NCBI RefSeq assembly: GCF_010977555.1
Contig: NZ_CP048815.1
Location: forward strand, 124,001-188,000
Length of the DNA: 64,000 nt
Origin: Caulobacter rhizosphaerae
GTDB lineage: Bacteria > Pseudomonadota > Alphaproteobacteria > Caulobacterales > Caulobacteraceae
Reading direction: 5' to 3'
Positions 45,983-54,484 of the stretch are shown one piece after another. Position numbers and translations under genes: made by a program. The notes beneath the pieces are model-generated. The model ran no database searches and was not told where the DNA came from. It saw only the letters and a program-made list of their open reading frames with translations. Numbering within the stretch: the first letter of the stretch is position 1; the number at the start of each line of letters is the position of its first letter.

Positions 45983-47266
45983 TCATCGGCTTTCCTTCAC
46001 CAGGGTCAGCTCCGGCCAGCGATCCCGCAGCACCCGGGCGCGTTCGCGCGTGATCGGCAGATCGGCCAAGGTCAGCGGCCAGGTGTCGAGCGCCTGGACA
46101 ACGAGGTCCTGGACCTCGCGGGCGATCCAGTCGGGGTCCAGACGCAGATGCTCCGCCACCCGGCGAAAGTGGTGCAACCGCACCGAGTCGAAGCGACGGA
46201 TCTTGGCGAACGGCAGGCCCAGGGTGTCGTCCAGCGGCGTGAACAGCACCGTGGGGACGATGTCGTAGGCGGGCGAGAGCCGGATCTGCCCGGGCGCGGG
46301 GAAGATGAACGACCAGTTCTTCAGGTGGTTGTCGCCATTGCCCAGCAGGATGTCGGCCACCAGCCGGCGAAACCCCTCGAGCACGTCGTCGCGCCAGTCG
46401 GTGCTGAAGCGGGCGATCATGTTGAGAACCGTCTCAGTGTTGGCGGTATATTTGCGCTCGCCCACCGCGCCGAGGATCTGGCCGGCGTCCTCGATGTGGA
46501 TGCGGCCGTCCTCGATCGTACGGTCGAAGCGCTCGATCGCCAGCGCATGGTCGCCCACCAGCATTTCCGGCGGAACGGCCCCGATGTTGCTGTTGGCGAC
46601 CAGGCGGACATTTGCGGTGCGCACGCCAAGGGCCTTGGCCAGGCTCATGGCGGTGAACTCCGCCTCGGGCAGGCCCGGATAGGCGGCGGAGGCCAGCTTG
46701 AGGATGTAGCGGCCTTCGCCGGCGCGAGCCGGCGCGGTGAAGCGCTGGCCCGCGTCGGCGGCGATGAATTTCAACTGGACCCCGGCCAGGGAGAACTTCA
46801 CCTGACCCTCGGGAACCGGCGCGCGAAAGCCTCCGACCCTGTCCCAACGGAGCGGTCCTGCGGAGTTTGGCGCCTCGGCGTTGTCCGGCGTCACGAAGAT
46901 CGCTCCGGGCAAATCGGCGCCCAGCCGGGTGATCAGATCGAAGGGGTCGTGGTCGCCGGGACCCATCTCGTTGATGACCAGATCGCGCAACGCGCCTTCC
47001 GGCAACAGCCCCGCGAACCAGGGCGGCAGCCCGCCATAGAGACCGATCTTGTCGCCGCGATAGTCCAGTCGTCGGCGCGTGTCGGCCGGATCGCCCGGGG
47101 AGAACCAGGTCAGGCTGAGGATCGGGCGCGCCTCGTCGCGCAGCCACGCCTCGTCGGGCAGGAAGGCCGTCGCCCCAACGCCGTCGCGGGTCAGGGCGCC
47201 GACGCGCACTGGCGCGCCGTGCTGGCCCAACAGGTAGACGCCCAGGACGGCGGCCTGCTTAGCCAT
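45983..47266 (-). CDS. hipA: HipA-type serine/threonine kinase toxin
   Basis: 427 residues. N-terminal HipA subdomain 1 ('AVLGVYLLGQHGAPVRVGALTRDG', ~1-100) is followed by 'KFSLAGVQLKFIAA' with the Gly/Ser loop region. The catalytic segment is 'ADILLGNGDNHLKNWSFI' and the metal site is 'LSPAYDIVPTVLF'. HipA kinases phosphorylate aminoacyl-tRNA synthetases such as GltX or relatives; the target here is not known. Its start overlaps hipB by 8 bp. No truncation is seen. Confidence 0.93.
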   Translation of the reverse strand: MAKQAAVLGVYLLGQHGAPVRVGALTRDGVGATAFLPDEAWLRDEARPILSLTWFSPGDPADTRRRLDYRGDKIGLYGGLPPWFAGLLPEGALRDLVINEMGPGDHDPFDLITRLGADLPGAIFVTPDNAEAPNSAGPLRWDRVGGFRAPVPEGQVKFSLAGVQLKFIAADAGQRFTAPARAGEGRYILKLASAAYPGLPEAEFTAMSLAKALGVRTANVRLVANSNIGAVPPEMLVGDHALAIERFDRTIEDGRIHIEDAGQILGAVGERKYTANTETVLNMIARFSTDWRDDVLEGFRRLVADILLGNGDNHLKNWSFIFPAPGQIRLSPAYDIVPTVLFTPLDDTLGLPFAKIRRFDSVRLHHFRRVAEHLRLDPDWIAREVQDLVVQALDTWPLTLADLPITRERARVLRDRWPELTLVKESR

Positions 47267-47636
47267 CGGGATGGTCCTCCTCGTCGTCGCCGAGATCGAC
47301 GAACAGCTCGTCGAAGGTTGACCGGGCCAGGCCGTGCGCGTGCGGATGTGGGCCCGTCTTGGAGGCGTCCTTGTCGCCGCCGGCGTGCAGGCTTGCGACG
47401 GCGCGAGCCTGGTCTCGCGGCACTAGCACCGGCACCAGGTCGAGCGCGTCGCAGATCTCCGCCAGTAACGTCAGGCGGTCTTTTCCCAGCCGGCCCCGCG
47501 TCAGGTCGGTTTCCAGTTCGGAAACCCGGCCCTGCTCGCGCCCCAAGCGCTTGGCCAGTTGTTCCTGGGTGAGGCCCTTGGCGTGACGCGCAGTCTTCAC
47601 CGCCTTGCCCAGTGTCTGGAAGATGTCCGTGCGCAT
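47259..47636 (-). CDS. hipB: HipB-type XRE antitoxin
   Basis: 125 residues. The HTH is 'LGKAVKTARHAKGLTQEQLAKRLGREQGRVSELETDLTRG' (~8-48). After residue ~80 an acidic tail replaces the short HipB end, with 'STFDELFVDLGDDEEDH'. It sits directly before hipA. The start codon at 47636 lies inside the first of four operators (see 47635-47754), so autorepression is near certain. Confidence 0.93.
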   Translation of the reverse strand: MRTDIFQTLGKAVKTARHAKGLTQEQLAKRLGREQGRVSELETDLTRGRLGKDRLTLLAEICDALDLVPVLVPRDQARAVASLHAGGDKDASKTGPHPHAHGLARSTFDELFVDLGDDEEDHPDG

Positions 47637-47754
47637 CCGATATTCCGGATAATGTGGAAAGAAAATCCGAAATTACGGATACATCAACAGGAGCCAGGTG
47701 TCTATGGAATCCGGAATTCCGGATTTATAGGATCCGATATCCGTAATTCCGGAT
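47635..47754. promoter_or_regulatory. Four-site HipB operator array (ATCC-N8-GGAT)
   Basis: Sites at 47635-47650, 47665-47680, 47709-47724 and 47739-47754; the third is a perfect 16-bp palindrome, ATCCGGAATTCCGGAT, and the fourth reads TATCC-N8-GGATA in full. Site starts are 30, 44 and 30 bp apart. All carry the outer ATCC/GGAT arms known for HipB of E. coli. The first overlaps the hipB start codon. Confidence 0.85.
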
Positions 47755-47959
47755 AGAGGCCCGCCAAGGCGCTACGGCCGGCGTTCTTGACGATCACGCG
47801 GGACTTGCGCTGGAACTGGAGCGCGGCGGATCCCCTCGGTTTGGAGTGCGCGTTCAAGATTCGCCACCAGGCTATGCGGCGTTCGTCTGAGATCGCACCT
47901 GACGCCGCTCGCCCGCCGCGGCCGGATCATCGCAGTGCGCTTCAACTTTACCATAAATT

Positions 47960-48000
47960 GTCATATCTGGATTGGAGCGCGGCATACTCCGTCATATCTG
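47960..48000 (+). promoter_or_regulatory. Direct repeats GTCATATCTG upstream of the decayed HipB-like gene
   Basis: GTCATATCTG occurs at 47960-47969 and again at 47991-48000, 31 bp apart, just before the start at 48010. They probably were operators of that regulator. Confidence 0.55.
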
Positions 48001-48009
48001 AGGTGTTAG

Positions 48010-48424
48010 GTGAGCTCGCCCAAGACCAGATCGGCGCTGGAGCGTCTCGGACTGGATATCCGGGGCGCACGGCTGCGGCGGGGCATGGCGGTCAGCGACC
48101 TGACGGCGCGCGCGGGCGCCTCGCCAAGCACCCTTGCGCGCCTGGAGCGGGGCGACGCGGGCGTCGCCGTGGGGGCTTGTCGACGTGCTTCTGGTCCTGG
48201 GGCTGGCCGACAAGCTCGGCGATCTCTTCGACGTCCGCAACGACAACCTGGGCCTGGCGCTCACCGAGCAGCGCCTGCCTCGCCGCACGCGAACCTTCGC
48301 CACCATCGCCCGCCGCCAGAAGGCCGCGGCGCGCAAGTCGGCCGCGCAGTCCGGTTCGCCCGAACCGGGCCAGGAGAAATCGCAAGCCGCCAGCGTCGTT
48401 GATCCTGACGGCGTCGCCTTCTGA
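48010..48424 (+). pseudogene. HipB-like XRE antitoxin, frameshifted
   Basis: The first frame (GTG at 48010) reads 'MSSPKTRSALERLGLDIRGA' and an HTH 'GMAVSDLTARAGASPSTLARLERGDAGVAVG'. It then needs a shift near the run GGGGG at 48169-48173 to continue as 'LVDVLLVLGLADKLGDLFDVRND' and 'LALTEQRLPRR', ending VVDPDGVAF at 48424. Both halves are typical of HipB-type antitoxins and fit end to end, so this was one gene of ~138 codons. No intact hipA follows. A sequencing error is possible. Confidence 0.75.
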
Positions 48425-48564
48425 TGGCGACCTTCGCGCTTGGATCGCCCGCAGGGAGTAGTTTGTGCTCCGCCCCCGGCGGCGTCCCTTACCAGTACGT
48501 CGCGTTGAAACAGATCATCGATGTCCTGCCCGGCGGTGTCCTGAGAGCCCTTGGCGATCAGCGC

Positions 48565-48770
48565 TCACTTTGACGACGTCAGCTTGCATTCAAACCCGGT
48601 CAACAGGCGCTGCAGCATCATGCGTTGGCGCTCATTGAACGCCTCGCCGGCATGACTTTCCCGGAAACGCGCGGCGGCTAGCACGTCGCCAAGGTGGCTT
48701 CGGCGCCGTCGAAGGCGCGGTTCAGACAGCCCAAGAACCAAGCGATCCATCGGGCAATATCGGTAAGCCG
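48565..48770 (-). pseudogene. Fic-family (DUF4172-type) protein, C-terminal remnant
   Basis: Two frames add up to a Fic C-terminus: 'TDIARWIAWFLGCLNRAFDG' followed by AEATLA (frame A), then after a shift 'RFRESHAGEAFNERQRMML' and 'QRLLTGFECKLTSSK' (frame B), where it ends with a stop at the place where the winged-helix 'LTSSKWA' would carry on. Neither the HPFxxGNG active site nor the C-terminal end is present. Confidence 0.7.
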
Positions 48771-48800
48771 ACGTGATGCTTGCATGTAACTGCCGCACAC

Positions 48801-49571
48801 CTACGGAAACGACACGCGCCAGGTGCGGCCACCCAGACCCTCATAGGGCGCGCAGGCCTGGAGGGCGCGGGCGGCGGCGCGTTCGGCCAGCAGCAACTGC
48901 GGATCGGCGGGCGCCGAGATCTTGCGAACGGCCTTGGGGGATACGGTCAGGCGGCCGTCGTCGCCGATCTCGACCATCAGCGTCGCCTTGCGGGGGGAGG
49001 CCGAACGCCAGCACGGCGCGACCTTCTTCCAGAGGTCGCCGGCCGGCGGCGAGGCGGGCCTGGGGCCGACGTCTGGCAGGGAGGCGGCCGCGTAAAGGTC
49101 GATCCCTTCGGCGCCCTCGCCCTGGCCCAGACCCTGGCTGGCCTGGCTCGAGCCGGAAGTCCCCGTCTGGCCCGCGGCGCCCTTCGCGCCGGACAAGTTG
49201 CTTGGGGCAGGGTGGCCGCCTTGCCCGAGCGGCGGCGAAAGGGGAGGCGACGCCGACGGGGACTCGGCGGCGTCCGGCGAGAGCAGGTGATCGAGGCGCT
49301 CGCCCGCCAAGTCGAGGCTGGACGTCCGCGGAGCGGCCTTGGGCGTGGCGGATGCGGCGGCTGGCGCGGCCGTCGACGCGGTCGAGGCCTCGCCGGGCGC
49401 GTCGCTGACCAGGGTGACGCCGACCACTCCGGACGTGACGGCCACGGTTTGGGTTCGTCCGCCCAGCAGCATTACGGCCAGGATGATCATGGCGTGGCCG
49501 CCCAAGGCTGCGAGCGCGGCGGTGGCGCTGACACCGTCTTCGTCAGGTGTGCGAGAACGGAATCCTGACAT
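48801..49571 (-). CDS. TonB/TolA-like energy-transducer protein
   Basis: 256 residues from the ATG at 49571 (longer in-frame starts lie upstream). A short cytoplasmic piece precedes a membrane helix (AALAALGGHAMIILAVMLLGG), then a Pro/Ala/Ser-rich periplasmic spacer (~45-155). The C-terminal ~85 residues ('LWKKVAPCWRSASPRKATLMVEIGDDGRLTVSPKAVRKIS...') have the TonB-C-like/TolA pattern with two cysteines. It is divergent from the type II secretion operon over ~190 bp and may serve the cell envelope or the secretin. The start lacks a clear ribosome site. Confidence 0.65.
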   Translation of the reverse strand: MSGFRSRTPDEDGVSATAALAALGGHAMIILAVMLLGGRTQTVAVTSGVVGVTLVSDAPGEASTASTAAPAAASATPKAAPRTSSLDLAGERLDHLLSPDAAESPSASPPLSPPLGQGGHPAPSNLSGAKGAAGQTGTSGSSQASQGLGQGEGAEGIDLYAAASLPDVGPRPASPPAGDLWKKVAPCWRSASPRKATLMVEIGDDGRLTVSPKAVRKISAPADPQLLLAERAAARALQACAPYEGLGGRTWRVSFP

Positions 49572-49759
49572 GGTGCGGCGAGGGGCGTCTTGCTCGACTT
49601 TGCGATCGTGCCGGCGACGGTAGCGATCCACGGGCCTAGGGTCCACTCCTCGTGCAACCGAGAAGACATCATCTGTTCACCCACCTGCATCGCGTGATAT
49701 CAAGGACGTGGAAGCCTTGCTTCCGGGGTAGACGCGCCGAGGCGCGGAGTGGGGCGGGT

Positions 49760-50140
49760 ATGCGTCAGGGACCAGGTCCATTCAGGGACCAGGACGGCTT
49801 TGCGGCCGTCGATGCGCTGGTCGCCGTGACCATCCTGTCGTCGAGCCTGGCCCTGTCCCTGATGGCCGCACAGGTCGGGGCGCGCGCCAGCCACGCGGCC
49901 GGTCAGGCCCGTGATGCCGAAATGCTGCTGCGCGAACGCCTGGAAAACACAGCGGGCCAGACCGGTGTTTGGTCCGGCCGCGAAAGAGGTCTTGACTGGC
50001 GGGTGGAGGCCCACGTGTCGGGCGCTGGACCGGCTCGCCTTGCGGCGCCCTGTACGCGCGTCGCTTCGGCCAAGGCCGTCGGCGGCCGGACCTACCGCAT
50101 CGCCACGGCCGATATCTGCGCCCCCGGGGCCGCCGGATGA
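49760..50140 (+). CDS. Type II secretion pseudopilin, GspI-like
   Basis: 126 residues from the ATG at 49760. The prepilin cleavage motif is QDG/FAAVDALVAVTILSSSLAL, with Phe at +1 and, unusually, Asp rather than Glu at +5, followed by the hydrophobic helix. Small size and place before the J-like gene indicate GspI. It is first gene of the operon; its stop overlaps the next start (ATGA). Confidence 0.8.
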   Translation: MRQGPGPFRDQDGFAAVDALVAVTILSSSLALSLMAAQVGARASHAAGQARDAEMLLRERLENTAGQTGVWSGRERGLDWRVEAHVSGAGPARLAAPCTRVASAKAVGGRTYRIATADICAPGAAG

Positions 50141-50694
50141 CCGACGACGGCTACACCCTGGCCGAGATGTTGGCGGCGCTGGCCATCCTGGGCATGGCCG
50201 TGGGCGGTCTTGGTCTGGTCACCAGCCTGATCGCTCGCCAGCAACTGGCGGCCCATCGCGTTTCGACCCGCCTGGCAGAAAGTCGCGCCGCCGACCGAGC
50301 CCTGGGTCTCTGGCTGGCCGACCAGGACCCGACGACCTTGAGGGGCGATGGCCGGCGGCTTTCCGCGGCTTGCGGTCAGGCGACCTGCACGGCGCGGCTG
50401 GAGGCCGACAAGTTGCGCACGGTTCTGATCCTACAAGGGCGATCGGGAACGGTGCGGCGGTTTCGCCTGCGCCAGCCGCGCCTCGGTTTCGGCTACAGCG
50501 ACGGCCTTGGCCAGGTCGCCGTCTGGCCCCGGCGCGGCAGCAATGAAGGGGAAGGCGATGGCCTTGCGCCGCGAGCGATCGTGCTGACTGCGACGAACGA
50601 CGCCCCCTTGGCCGTGGCGCGGGTCTGGCCGCGCGAGCCCCGCGACTGTCAATTCGACGTCATCGTCGGCGCGTGCCGGGTCGCAAGCCGATGA
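50137..50694 (+). CDS. Type II secretion pseudopilin, GspJ-like
   Basis: 185 residues. The N-terminus reads MTDDG/YTLAEMLAALAILGMAVG: the cleavage Gly is at -1 and Glu at +5, with the methylated helix. The larger globular part (~150 residues) and position after I fit GspJ. It shares a 4-bp overlap on both sides. Confidence 0.82.
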   Translation: MTDDGYTLAEMLAALAILGMAVGGLGLVTSLIARQQLAAHRVSTRLAESRAADRALGLWLADQDPTTLRGDGRRLSAACGQATCTARLEADKLRTVLILQGRSGTVRRFRLRQPRLGFGYSDGLGQVAVWPRRGSNEGEGDGLAPRAIVLTATNDAPLAVARVWPREPRDCQFDVIVGACRVASR

Positions 50695-51473
50695 ATGCTC
50701 CCTTTGATTTGCGATTGGTCGAGCCCGACGATCTGACGGTCGATGACATCGCCCGTGACGGAGGCGGCGGGGCCGCCCAGCCCCGAGTTTTTGCCCGGGC
50801 GGTGCATGCGCCCGTCGGTTGGCCCTGGGAGCAGGTGCGAGCGGCCCAACTGGCGGCGTGTCACGAGGCGCCCTTGCCGATGGATCAGGTGCATCTGCGG
50901 CTCAAGCGCTTGACGCCGTGGCGTCCGGTCCAGACCGCGCGGTTCGCAGCCTGCTACGTGCGCATCGCCGAGATCGCAGAACGGTTCGAGACACAGGTCG
51001 AGGTCGAAGGGCGGCCCGTGCCGGTGGTGTTTGAACCCCCGGAATCGCTGGCGCGGCGGGCGCGACGCTCTGTGCTCGTGGGGGCGGGGGCTGCGGTCGT
51101 CGTGGCGCTGCTGTTCGTTTCGATCGCTGGCGCCCTGTTGGCCCGCGCCCAGGGCGAGGAACAGTTGGCCGCCCTGGAGCATGACGCGGCGATGAAACTG
51201 CAGCGGGCCGAAGCGGCTCAATCGTTTCGGCGGCAATCGACGGCCCTGGCCGCAGCCGCGCCGGGTGAACTGGTCTCGGCGCCGCTGGCGGATCTGGCCT
51301 GGGCCATGGCGGCGCGCGCGCCGGACGCGCGTATCGAAGCCTGGCGTTGGGATCATGGCGTCAGCCGCGTCGAAGCCCGCGGCGAAGCCTCGCCGTTCGC
51401 CGACTCCCATCGGGCGGTGACCCGCGAAGGAGCGGGCGTGTGGCGGATCGAACCCGAGGAGAGGGGGCGATGA
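50691..51473 (+). CDS. GspL-like inner-membrane assembly protein
   Basis: 260 residues from the ATG at 50691, overlapping the J stop. A soluble ~125-residue cytoplasmic part leads to a membrane helix (LVGAGAAVVVALLFVSIAGALL, ~residues 125-150), then a helical periplasmic part with a PilN/GspL-like 'DLAWAMAARAPDARIEAWRWDHGVSRVEARGE' strand pattern. It is shorter than classical GspL (~400); the missing part is the actin-like half. Position before an M-like gene supports the call. Confidence 0.65.
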   Translation: MNAPFDLRLVEPDDLTVDDIARDGGGGAAQPRVFARAVHAPVGWPWEQVRAAQLAACHEAPLPMDQVHLRLKRLTPWRPVQTARFAACYVRIAEIAERFETQVEVEGRPVPVVFEPPESLARRARRSVLVGAGAAVVVALLFVSIAGALLARAQGEEQLAALEHDAAMKLQRAEAAQSFRRQSTALAAAAPGELVSAPLADLAWAMAARAPDARIEAWRWDHGVSRVEARGEASPFADSHRAVTREGAGVWRIEPEERGR

Positions 51474-51988
51474 ACGGGAGCCGAGCCAGCGGGCCGGGTT
51501 TGGCGGTCGCCGCGGCGATGATCGGCGGGGCCGCAGCCATTGTCGCCGCTACCGGCCTGTCAGCTTTGGCGCGGCCGGACGATCGCGCCGCGCGACTGGC
51601 CGAGGTGGAACGCAAGCTCGACCGCATCGAGGCGCTACAGCGCGGCGCCGCCGAGGGCGGCCCGATCTATCCCCGTGGCGCGATCTGCCGTGAAGGTGTC
51701 GGCCTTGGCTCCAGCACGGTCGAGCGAAAGCTCCGCGCGGCGCTTGGACCGGCCAAGTTGATGTCGATGGCCTTCGAACCCTCGACACCGGCCGGCGAGA
51801 GCTTGCTGGCCGTCAATTTCCGCTTCGAGACCGTCGGCTCCTACGAGGACGCCATGGCCATGCTGCGCGAACTGGAGGCGGCGCGACCGACCCTGTTCGC
51901 CGACTCCGTCGACCTGGTCTCCAAGACCTCCGCCGTCTCCCTATCGTTTTCTGGACATTTCTATTGCTCGACCTCCGCGCGCCTTTGA
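51470..51988 (+). CDS. GspM-like inner-membrane protein
   Basis: 172 residues from the ATG at 51470 overlapping the L-like stop. One membrane helix (LAVAAAMIGGAAAIVAATGLSALA, ~10-33), a short coiled coil ('RAARLAEVERKLDRIEALQRG') and a ferredoxin-like C-domain follow ('LMSMAFEPSTPAGESLLAVNFRFETVGSYEDAMAML'). This matches GspM/PilO architecture. The gene ends inside the start of the next one. Confidence 0.7.
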   Translation: MNGSRASGPGLAVAAAMIGGAAAIVAATGLSALARPDDRAARLAEVERKLDRIEALQRGAAEGGPIYPRGAICREGVGLGSSTVERKLRAALGPAKLMSMAFEPSTPAGESLLAVNFRFETVGSYEDAMAMLRELEAARPTLFADSVDLVSKTSAVSLSFSGHFYCSTSARL

Positions 51989-52518
51989 TCCCGATCTGCG
52001 CCGCTGTGGGTCTCGTCCTGGGCGTGACCGCATGGCTGGCGGCTGGGCGCCAGGACGTGCTGGCGCCGGTCCAGGAGCGATTGGCGAGTTTGCGGCCGCC
52101 AGATGGACGACTTGCCCTGAACGGCGGTGCGCCGTCGCTGCTGGGCCAGCCGCTATTTGCGCTGTCCGTAGGCCCCAACGCCGTACGCGATCCCGCGGTG
52201 AGCGTACTGGGAATATCGCGCATGCCCGGGCGCGCCGCAGCCTTGGTGGCCATCGACAGCAAGGCGCCCGTTTGGCTGGCGCGGGGCGAAAGCCGTGACG
52301 GGGTGGTGCTGAACGACGTCGGTTCCGGCCGCGCGACCCTCGATCTGCCGCTGGGCGTTCGCACCCTGCGGATCGGTGAGGCCACGTCCGTCGGTGGCGG
52401 GACCGCAGCAAGTCCCGATCTGGCCAATCCGATGACGGCGCCCGCACCCGGCGACATGCCACCGCCTGGCTTCAGGTCGCCCCCCCCGCCCGCCAGCGCG
52501 CCCGGCCTGGGTGGCTGA
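51964..52518 (+). CDS. GspC/GspN-like inner-membrane protein
   Basis: 184 residues from a TTG (51964) within the M-like gene's end (25-bp overlap). One membrane helix near the start (LIPICAAVGLVLGVTAWLAAG) precedes a periplasmic domain with 'VSVLGISRMPGRAAALVAIDSKAPVWLARGESRDGVVLNDVGSG', similar to the homology region of GspC/PilP that binds the secretin. The tail is Pro-rich. It lies immediately upstream of the secretin gene, the usual GspC position. GspN is an alternative. Confidence 0.65.
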   Translation: MLDLRAPLIPICAAVGLVLGVTAWLAAGRQDVLAPVQERLASLRPPDGRLALNGGAPSLLGQPLFALSVGPNAVRDPAVSVLGISRMPGRAAALVAIDSKAPVWLARGESRDGVVLNDVGSGRATLDLPLGVRTLRIGEATSVGGGTAASPDLANPMTAPAPGDMPPPGFRSPPPPASAPGLGG

Positions 52519-52543
52519 ACCCTTGTCTCCAACGAAGCTCTCC

Positions 52544-54484
52544 ATGACGCCTAAGCGCCTAGTCTGCCTTGCCTTCAGCGGGGCTTGCCTAACCTTCGGC
52601 CCCGCAGGACCGGTCTCTGTTCTTGCCGCCGCCCCAGCTTCGCCGCAGGCCGAGCGCGCTGAGTCCTTTACCTTCGCCTTTCGCGACGCCGACATCGCCC
52701 AGGTCGCCGAGGAGATTCTCGGCAACGCCCTGGGCGTGCCCTACACGGTCGATCCCGGCGTCACCGGCAAGGTGTCATTCCGGATCGACCGCCGGCTGAC
52801 CCGGGCGCAGTTGCTCGACGCGTTCGAGGCGGCGTTGGCCGTCAACGATGTGGCCTTGCTACGCCAGGGCGACAGCCTGGTGCTGGCGCCGCGCGACAAG
52901 GCGCGCTCATCGGCGTCGTTGCGCGATCCCAGCGCGCTCAGCGGCGCGCGACGCGGCGGCTACGACGTCGTCGCCGTCCCGCTATCGTTCTCGACGCCGA
53001 CCGAGGTGGCCAAGGCGCTGGAAGCCATGACCGGCTCCAAGGCGGTGCTCTATTCCAACGATAAGCTCGGCCTGATCGTGCTGGGCGGATCGGGCTCGGA
53101 ACTGCAGTCGTTGCTGGAGACCATCAAGATCCTGGACCGCAACGTCTTCGAAGGCGCGCGCATTCGCTGGTTCGACCTGCACCAGGCCGCGGCCGGCACG
53201 GTGGCGGCGGACCTGGCCAAGATCCTGTCGACGGCCGGGGTCCAGGGCGTGTCCGTCTCGCCGCTCAGCCGGCTGAACGGCCTGATCGTCTCGGCCCGAA
53301 CCGAGACGGCCATGAACGAGGTCGCCGGCTGGATCGTTCGGCTGGACACCCCGTCACGCGATCTTTCCACCCAGCTCTATGTCTACCGGCCACGCAGCGC
53401 CTCGGCCGCCTCGCTGGCCCGCACCCTCTCGCAGGTGCTGTCCACCGGCGAGGGCGGCGGCGGCTACAATGACCGTCAGTCCGGCCGCGAGACCTCCCGC
53501 ACCGACGTCGCCCCCTCGTCCAAGGACGACGGCGCGACGCGAAGCAGCAGCGAAGGCGACACCGAAAGTCTGGGCGACCAGAAGCTGGAGGACGGCGTGC
53601 GCATCGGTGTGGATCGCGACAGCAACACCCTGATCGTCCGCGCGCCGGCCGCCCGGTGGATGAGCCTGCAGCAGACCCTAGCCGAGATCGATCGTCCGCC
53701 CAGTCAGGTGATGATCGAGGCCTCGATCATCGAGGTCAGCCTGACCAACGATTTTCGGTTCGGCGTCGACTGGTCGGCGGTGAGCGGCAGCGGCAAGCTG
53801 GCGGGCAACTCGGTCTATACCGACAATGGCGTGATCGGACCCAAATTCCCGGGCTTTTCGATCACCTATCTGGGCGGCGACATCGACGCGGCCATCAACG
53901 CCCTGGGCTCGCGCACCGCCATTGACGTGGTTTCCGCGCCCAAGCTGATCACCCTGGACAATCACAAGGCGCGCCTGCAGATCGGCGACCAGGTGCCCAT
54001 CGTCACCCAGACGGCCACCGACACCACCACTTCCTCGCCGGCCATCGTCAACACGGTGGAATATCGCGACACCGGGGTGATCCTGGAGGTGACGCCGCGC
54101 ATCAGCGGCGACGACAAGGTGGTGGTCGACATCGCCCAGGAGGTCAGCGGGGTGGCCAAGACCGTGACCTCCGGCATCGACTCGCCGACCATCCAGCAGC
54201 GCAAGCTTTCCAGCACGCTGGTCCTGCAGGATGGCGCCGTCGTCGCTCTCGGCGGCCTGATCAGCCATCGCCGCAGCGACTCCGACAGCGGCGTGCCGGG
54301 CCTCAAGGACGTCAAGCTGCTGGGCAACCTCTTCAAGTCCAAGTCCAAGGAGGGCGCGCGCACCGAGTTGGTGGTTTTGCTGACCGTCAGGATCATGCGC
54401 GATCCGGCCGCCTCCAGCCTGATGACCCGCGACCTGCTGGCCGACATGCGTGAGATCGAGAGCCGTGGCCTGCTGCCGCACTGA
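52544..54484 (+). CDS. gspD: Type II secretion secretin GspD
   Basis: 646 residues from the ATG at 52544 (a GTG at 52511 is possible). After a signal peptide (PKRLVCLAFSGACLTFGPAG...) come N0 ('FAFRDADIAQVAEEILGNALGVPYTVDPGV'), N1-N3 domains and the secretin core with 'DNHKARLQIGDQVPIV', 'VEYRDTGVILEVTPRISG', 'PTIQQRKLSSTLVLQDGAVVALGGLI' and 'LLGNLFKSKSKEGARTELVVLLTVRIM'. It forms the outer-membrane channel. Confidence 0.94.
   Translation: MTPKRLVCLAFSGACLTFGPAGPVSVLAAAPASPQAERAESFTFAFRDADIAQVAEEILGNALGVPYTVDPGVTGKVSFRIDRRLTRAQLLDAFEAALAVNDVALLRQGDSLVLAPRDKARSSASLRDPSALSGARRGGYDVVAVPLSFSTPTEVAKALEAMTGSKAVLYSNDKLGLIVLGGSGSELQSLLETIKILDRNVFEGARIRWFDLHQAAAGTVAADLAKILSTAGVQGVSVSPLSRLNGLIVSARTETAMNEVAGWIVRLDTPSRDLSTQLYVYRPRSASAASLARTLSQVLSTGEGGGGYNDRQSGRETSRTDVAPSSKDDGATRSSSEGDTESLGDQKLEDGVRIGVDRDSNTLIVRAPAARWMSLQQTLAEIDRPPSQVMIEASIIEVSLTNDFRFGVDWSAVSGSGKLAGNSVYTDNGVIGPKFPGFSITYLGGDIDAAINALGSRTAIDVVSAPKLITLDNHKARLQIGDQVPIVTQTATDTTTSSPAIVNTVEYRDTGVILEVTPRISGDDKVVVDIAQEVSGVAKTVTSGIDSPTIQQRKLSSTLVLQDGAVVALGGLISHRRSDSDSGVPGLKDVKLLGNLFKSKSKEGARTELVVLLTVRIMRDPAASSLMTRDLLADMREIESRGLLPH

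Noticed and set aside
48424..48573. 49-codon plus frame (starts MATFALGSPAG) overlapping the frameshifted HipB-like stop as TGATG
   Set aside because: Place fits a hipA remnant, but the sequence shows no HipA motif I can name; left uncalled.
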